From an uncultured Planctomycetota bacterium (lineage in GTDB: Bacteria > Planctomycetota > Planctomycetia > Gemmatales > HRBIN36), in the NCBI GenBank assembly GCA_937944855.1, contig CALFAY010000005.1, forward strand, positions 124,001 to 188,000: a stretch of 64,000 bases of DNA, read 5' to 3'. The notes beneath the pieces are model-generated. The model made no database searches. It was not told the origin of the DNA and saw nothing but the letters and a program-made list of their open reading frames with translations. The position numbers were made by a program, and so were the translations under genes. Position 1 is the stretch's first letter. Every line of letters starts with the position of its first letter. Below are positions 60,485-64,000 of this stretch, one piece after another.

Positions 60485-61911
60485 GAGCAATCTTTCTCCA
60501 GAAGCCCGATCAGTTGAGACGCTTGCTTTCTCAACAGGGCAACCCTCACTAAGCTATCTCGTTGTGCTTGACTCGGCTGCATGAAGCGGGCCATCGTCGT
60601 TGACTGCCACCATCGGCCTGCGGCCTCGGCTGCCTCCGCAGGTACTCCGGTTCGGAGCAGATGACGCTGAATCTCCTCCGCAGATGGCTCGGAAACATTC
60701 AGACCGAAGCGAAGACGGAGGTATTCAAGCATGACTTGAGCCACTTGGGATGGTGCCTGTTCCGTCTCGTTTCTCAGCAGTGCGAGAGCGCGTCGAGCAG
60801 CGGCACTTCTTGCCTGGATTTCTAACCGCTGAGCATGGTTGCGCACCCTTAGCCAGAGCAGAAGCCACGCCACGGGCGGAAGAAACCAAGCAACCCAGAA
60901 CAACCAGGTCGGCCATGCCGCTGCGGGGGCCGTCAAGTCGGAGTCTTCAAGCAAATCGAAGCGGAGCCGGGGCGGGACTGGTGCTGCAATCGGTTTCGAC
61001 GGCATCGAATCCGGCGCTGGTTTCGGAGACTGGACGACGAGCGGGACCGGCGCGGTGCTTCGATGACGCCAGACTTCGCTGTCCGGGTCGAAACAAGCAT
61101 AAGGAATACGGGGAAGTTCTGCTAACCCGCTGGATCGAAGAGTCAATCGGTAGTGGAATCGCCGCTCGCGTTGGTCGGGCAACCACTCCTCGCCGTCAGG
61201 CTCTACGGCGAAATCACGAGGCGGAACAGCGGCAGCCAGCTCACGAGGCGAGGGCTGCCGGATCTTCCACAGAGGTCCACGGCCGCTGACGCGCAGGGTC
61301 AGTCGCGTCGATTCTCCCAAACTGATTCGGGCAGGCTTTACGACGGCCCACATGGTGAAGTCTCCGACGCCCAGTTGAACTCCGGCAGACACGGTCAGGT
61401 CCGGCGGAACGGCGCGTAAGCGCATCTCCACGGAAGCGGACGCATGACGCAGGTTATTCCAGGAGAGCTTTACGGGAGCGAGTCGCAGGCGACCTTCGTT
61501 GACGTCGTCCACGGGCGGGGCAACGAGTCGCCAAGTCAAGCGATAGTATTGTAACCGGCCATCCTCGGTCCCGTCCGGGGGAGCAATGCGGTCAGGATGG
61601 ATCGGTGTTGACAACCCGTTGACAAGGAAACCCAAGGTGTCCTCTTTTCTGACATACCGCGCTGTCCAGGTCTTGAGATCCTCGGCCCAATCCAGATCAG
61701 CCTCCAGCCAGGGAATGACAAGCTGGGGCATGTTTTCCTGGCCTTGGCCGCCGGAGCCGACTCTTGCTTTTGGCCAGGCAATTTCCAGCGTAACCACGAC
61801 CTCCTGTCCCACGTAAGGTTGCAGGCTGCTTGCGGAAAGTGCCAAGTGCGGCTGCTCGTTGGCTGTACAACACGATGATCCAAGCAAGCCCAAGGCAATA
61901 GCAAGCAACAT
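60481..61911 (-). CDS. BatD-like protein of the second Bat operon
   Basis: A 476-residue exported membrane protein like BatD. It begins MLLAIALGLLGSS (signal peptide, Cys-rich end) at an ATG with AAGGGG 5-9 nt upstream; a TTG at 61926 is an alternative. The N-terminal 320 residues are beta-rich domains with ALSASSLQPYVGQEVVVTLE and AVVKPARISLGESTRLTLRV, typical of the oxygen-tolerance family. A membrane helix (about 335-360, WLFWVAWFLPPVAWLLLWL) and a helical cytoplasmic tail with LRLRFGLNVSEPSAEEIQ end it. It follows the BatB-BatC fusion by 8 bp and overlaps the BatE gene by 4 bp. About 50 kb from the paralogous gene at 3294. Confidence 0.82.
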   Translation of the reverse strand: MLLAIALGLLGSSCCTANEQPHLALSASSLQPYVGQEVVVTLEIAWPKARVGSGGQGQENMPQLVIPWLEADLDWAEDLKTWTARYVRKEDTLGFLVNGLSTPIHPDRIAPPDGTEDGRLQYYRLTWRLVAPPVDDVNEGRLRLAPVKLSWNNLRHASASVEMRLRAVPPDLTVSAGVQLGVGDFTMWAVVKPARISLGESTRLTLRVSGRGPLWKIRQPSPRELAAAVPPRDFAVEPDGEEWLPDQRERRFHYRLTLRSSGLAELPRIPYACFDPDSEVWRHRSTAPVPLVVQSPKPAPDSMPSKPIAAPVPPRLRFDLLEDSDLTAPAAAWPTWLFWVAWFLPPVAWLLLWLRVRNHAQRLEIQARSAAARRALALLRNETEQAPSQVAQVMLEYLRLRFGLNVSEPSAEEIQRHLLRTGVPAEAAEAAGRWWQSTTMARFMQPSQAQRDSLVRVALLRKQASQLIGLLEKDCS

Positions 61912-61919
61912 GGCACCCC

Positions 61920-63800
61920 TTACCAATCCCGGCCCTCCGAAGATGTGCCCTGGGCTGCCCGGCGTCGGGCACGTTCGGCGTGGATGCGTTCGAGGTGGAC
62001 CCGAAGATACTCTTCGGCTTCCGAAGGAGATAGAACCGGAGCCGACAAGTCGTCCAAAAGAGGCGGCAGATTTCCTTTGCCTGCGCGCGTCTGTTCGGTG
62101 ACTCGAGGTTGCTGTCCGGGAAGATGCGTTTCCGGCGAGCGCTGTGTGGGTTGCTGATTCGGCTGCGGTTGGGTCGCCGGATTACTTAGCCGAGGTTCCT
62201 GGATTGGAGTAGGGGGCTCTTGTGGGTCGCTTTCGGTTGCCTTTTCCGCCTCCGTGCGTTTCCAACTCAGAAGGAGTTGTGCCTGTTCCAGATTGTGAGC
62301 AGCATCGTCAGGCAGGCTGCCGCACATCTCCGCCCCCAGGTTGCGACATTCCTCCAGGCATGCCTGATAGGCGTCAAGAGCTTCCCGAAGTTTTTGGACA
62401 GCAACCCGGCCAGAGAGATACTCGGCCTGTCGGACGAGAGAGTTTCCCAGGCCGTACAGAGCGGCGGCCCGGCGGCGACCCTTGGCATCTTCCAGCGTCT
62501 GCCGGTAAGCCATCTCAGCCTCGGCGAACTTCCCCAGATGATACAGGGCTGCACCGCGGGCAAACGCTACCTGTCCTGGATCCTCAGTTCGTGTCCGGGC
62601 CAAGTCGTAGTAGTTCAAGGCCACAGCATAATCTCTGCGGAAAAATGCCAGATTTCCTTGACGCAGTAACGGTGCACATGGATCGTTGCCAAACACGATC
62701 AACGAGAATGCCGCGGTCGTCGCCAGCGTCGGGAAGCCTTTGTCTAACATCGCTCTATCCTTACGACGATCCGAGGCCAGCAGTTCCAACCCCACCAGAA
62801 TCAGCGCAGCCGCATAAAACCAAGCGAAACGATGCCGGTACTGCGGAATGCGATCGGCGAACCACTCCCGCTCGGGGCGGCGGGCCACGCTTTGTTGAAA
62901 CCATGCCATGAGCGCCAGCGGGCCTTGTTCCTCTGCGATGAACTCCCCCCCGGTGGCTTCAGCGATCTGACGCAGCACGGCGCCATGTCGTCGCGTCCGG
63001 ACCGGCTGACCGTCGAAGATAAGGAACGGCTCTTCGGCCTTGCCCGTCGGGATCAATGCTTCACGGGCCGGATCCCCGATGGCCAATGTGGTCACAGCCA
63101 GTTGATCGCTCTGGATCAAAGATATGGCAGGTGACCAGTCCCCGGCCAAATCATCGCCGTCGGAGACGAGGAGAGTTTCCTGAAAGCCGCGGGCTTCAGG
63201 ATCGTGAGTCCGCACGGCAAGTTCCAGCGCCGCCCGGAGGCTGGTCCCATAGCTGTTTCCATCTGGAAGCCAGACGACCCGCTCGGGAGTGGGGATCGAG
63301 TCCGGTTCGGCCTCGGCCAAGGCATAGCGAAAGGCGACGTAATCATCGGTAAGATGCAACATCACCTTGGCTCGGCCAGCAAAGACTATCAAGGCCAGTC
63401 TGTACCCTCCGCGCCGTTGCAGGTGGTCAACCAGGGCAAACAGTCGCTCCTTGGCTCGCTCCAGTCGGCTGATGCCGACTGCATCCTCGGCCAGCATGCT
63501 TCGGCTGACGTCCAGAGCCACGACGATGTCCCGGCCCAGCCCCGGCGGGACCTCAGGATCGCGGCCCAAGCGAGGGCCAGCGCTGCCGACGATGATCAGG
63601 ACCAAGGCCATCAACATGCCAAGATCCAGCCAGCGGCGACGCTGCCGGTCCACAAGGGCCAGTTCATGGCCCCCGGTGATCGCCACGACTCGAGCCAGAC
63701 GGTGAGCCTTCGCCCGAGTTTTGAGAAAAAGCACCACAGGAACTGCAAGAAGCAGCAAAAGCAACTCGGGGTGCAAAAACCATCGCTCCAGCCAGATCAC
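61920..63800 (-). CDS. BatB-BatC fusion: VWA domain plus TPR protein
   Basis: A 626-residue protein joining two usually separate Bat proteins. Starting at a GTG that overlaps the BatA stop (GTGA), it has N-terminal membrane helices (about 10-27, 60-75), a VWA domain with MIDAS DVSRS at residue 97 and GNSYGTS and VSDGDDLAG, then membrane helices (about 320-365). A TPR-like region follows (RDYAVALNYYDLARTRTEDP; GKFAEAEMAYRQTLEDAKGR) and a Pro/Gln/Thr-rich tail. The first Bat operon at 4516-7112 has these parts as two genes, so this is either a fusion or the alternative arrangement. Confidence 0.86.
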   Translation of the reverse strand: MIWLERWFLHPELLLLLLAVPVVLFLKTRAKAHRLARVVAITGGHELALVDRQRRRWLDLGMLMALVLIIVGSAGPRLGRDPEVPPGLGRDIVVALDVSRSMLAEDAVGISRLERAKERLFALVDHLQRRGGYRLALIVFAGRAKVMLHLTDDYVAFRYALAEAEPDSIPTPERVVWLPDGNSYGTSLRAALELAVRTHDPEARGFQETLLVSDGDDLAGDWSPAISLIQSDQLAVTTLAIGDPAREALIPTGKAEEPFLIFDGQPVRTRRHGAVLRQIAEATGGEFIAEEQGPLALMAWFQQSVARRPEREWFADRIPQYRHRFAWFYAAALILVGLELLASDRRKDRAMLDKGFPTLATTAAFSLIVFGNDPCAPLLRQGNLAFFRRDYAVALNYYDLARTRTEDPGQVAFARGAALYHLGKFAEAEMAYRQTLEDAKGRRRAAALYGLGNSLVRQAEYLSGRVAVQKLREALDAYQACLEECRNLGAEMCGSLPDDAAHNLEQAQLLLSWKRTEAEKATESDPQEPPTPIQEPRLSNPATQPQPNQQPTQRSPETHLPGQQPRVTEQTRAGKGNLPPLLDDLSAPVLSPSEAEEYLRVHLERIHAERARRRAAQGTSSEGRDW

Positions 63801-64000
63801 GGCAGCCTCCGGAACCAGTATGTTTCCATGACCAACAGAGTAATCAGCAAGACAGCCGCCAGAGCACCTAACCAGGGGTAGCCTTCGTGCCAGCGCAAGA
63901 ACTGGGTTGTCTCGATGGGTGTCCGCTCCAGTCGGTCAATCCGGCGGCAGACCTCGCGGAAGGCGTCGGCATCAACGGCTCGAAACGCCTGCCCTCCAGT
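63797..64000 (-). CDS. BatA-like VWA protein, 5' part beyond the window
   Basis: The last 67 codons of a gene that continues past the right edge. Its visible part starts TGGQAFRAVDADAFREVCRR, which aligns with the end of the VWA domain in the BatA-like protein at 7151 (LTGGRYFRATDTAGLLQVYR), then IDRLERTP, a final membrane helix (LGALAAVLLITLLVMETYWF) and the stop. The stop overlaps the start of the BatB-BatC fusion. Only the C-terminus is seen, so the MIDAS cannot be checked. Confidence 0.8.
   Translation of the reverse strand, partial: TGGQAFRAVDADAFREVCRRIDRLERTPIETTQFLRWHEGYPWLGALAAVLLITLLVMETYWFRRLP

Noticed and set aside
1-64000. tRNA, rRNA, CRISPR arrays, insertion sequences and long direct repeats
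   Set aside because: Read through the intergenic regions for cloverleaf, repeat-spacer and inverted-terminal-repeat patterns; none was convincing. A covariance-model search would be decisive for small RNAs.

Overview
This 64 kb window is chromosomal DNA of a planctomycete, most likely of the Gemmata/Gemmataceae type. The inference rests on gene content: a DUF1501 protein, a very large cytochrome-c/DUF1549/DUF1553 protein, two Bat-type von Willebrand factor A (VWA) gene clusters, many secreted proteins without clear homologues, PknB-type kinase and ECF sigma signalling, and FHA-GAF-cyclase architecture. I recognise no rRNA, tRNA, CRISPR array, insertion sequence or prophage. Coding density is high, the DNA is GC-rich, and many neighbouring genes overlap by 4 bp.

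Layout. 1-8.2 kb: a truncated MotA/TolQ/ExbB channel protein, a phosphodiesterase, an EVE protein, a DUF4416 protein and a leftward Bat-like operon (BatA, BatB, BatC with a Cys cluster, BatD). 8.2-12.2 kb: rnc, a small Cys protein, a CYTH phosphatase/cyclase, panC, then TatD and an alpha-helical unknown leading back to complex I. 12.2-20.7 kb: nuoH-J-K-L-M-N with no nuoI; NuoL and NuoM carry large hydrophilic insertions at the equivalent position, and NuoL also has a His-rich loop. 20.9-28.4 kb: two secreted proteins sharing an unnamed domain, a secreted unknown, a histidine phosphatase, pdxA and a HEAT/STN-like secreted protein. 28.5-32.5 kb: an unknown, recA with a candidate promoter/LexA site, an RluA-type pseudouridine synthase and a membrane-anchored TPR-like protein.

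32.5-36.4 kb: the ribosomal cluster rpmJ-rpsM-rpsK-rpsD-rpoA-rplQ with a candidate promoter, a structured leader and a clear terminator. rpmJ is only 37 codons long. 36.5-46.7 kb: DUF1501, an S1/P1-like nuclease, an FHA-GAF-cyclase, an outer-membrane-like protein, an MsbA-like ABC exporter overlapping an ArnT-like glycosyltransferase, and a Tyr-rich secreted protein. 46.8-57.4 kb: the DUF1549/DUF1553 protein, a three-gene receiver operon (REC-HPt, REC-ATPase, REC-Cys) divergent from a Ser/Thr kinase, a secreted unknown, an RlmI-like methyltransferase and another receiver. 57.5-64 kb: a zincin-like protein, an O6-alkylguanine methyltransferase, and a second leftward Bat operon (BatA partial, fused BatB-BatC, BatD, BatE) that runs directly into an ECF sigma factor and a probable anti-sigma protein.

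How the parts fit. The window combines core information processing (rnc, recA, ribosome/RNA polymerase genes), energy metabolism (complex I membrane arm), cell-envelope functions (two Bat systems, exporter plus glycosyltransferase, many secreted proteins) and several signalling modules. The most unusual elements are the remodelled NuoL/NuoM subunits, the receiver operon without a histidine kinase, the paired secreted proteins separated by a strong terminator, and the duplicated Bat systems, one of them coupled to an ECF sigma factor.
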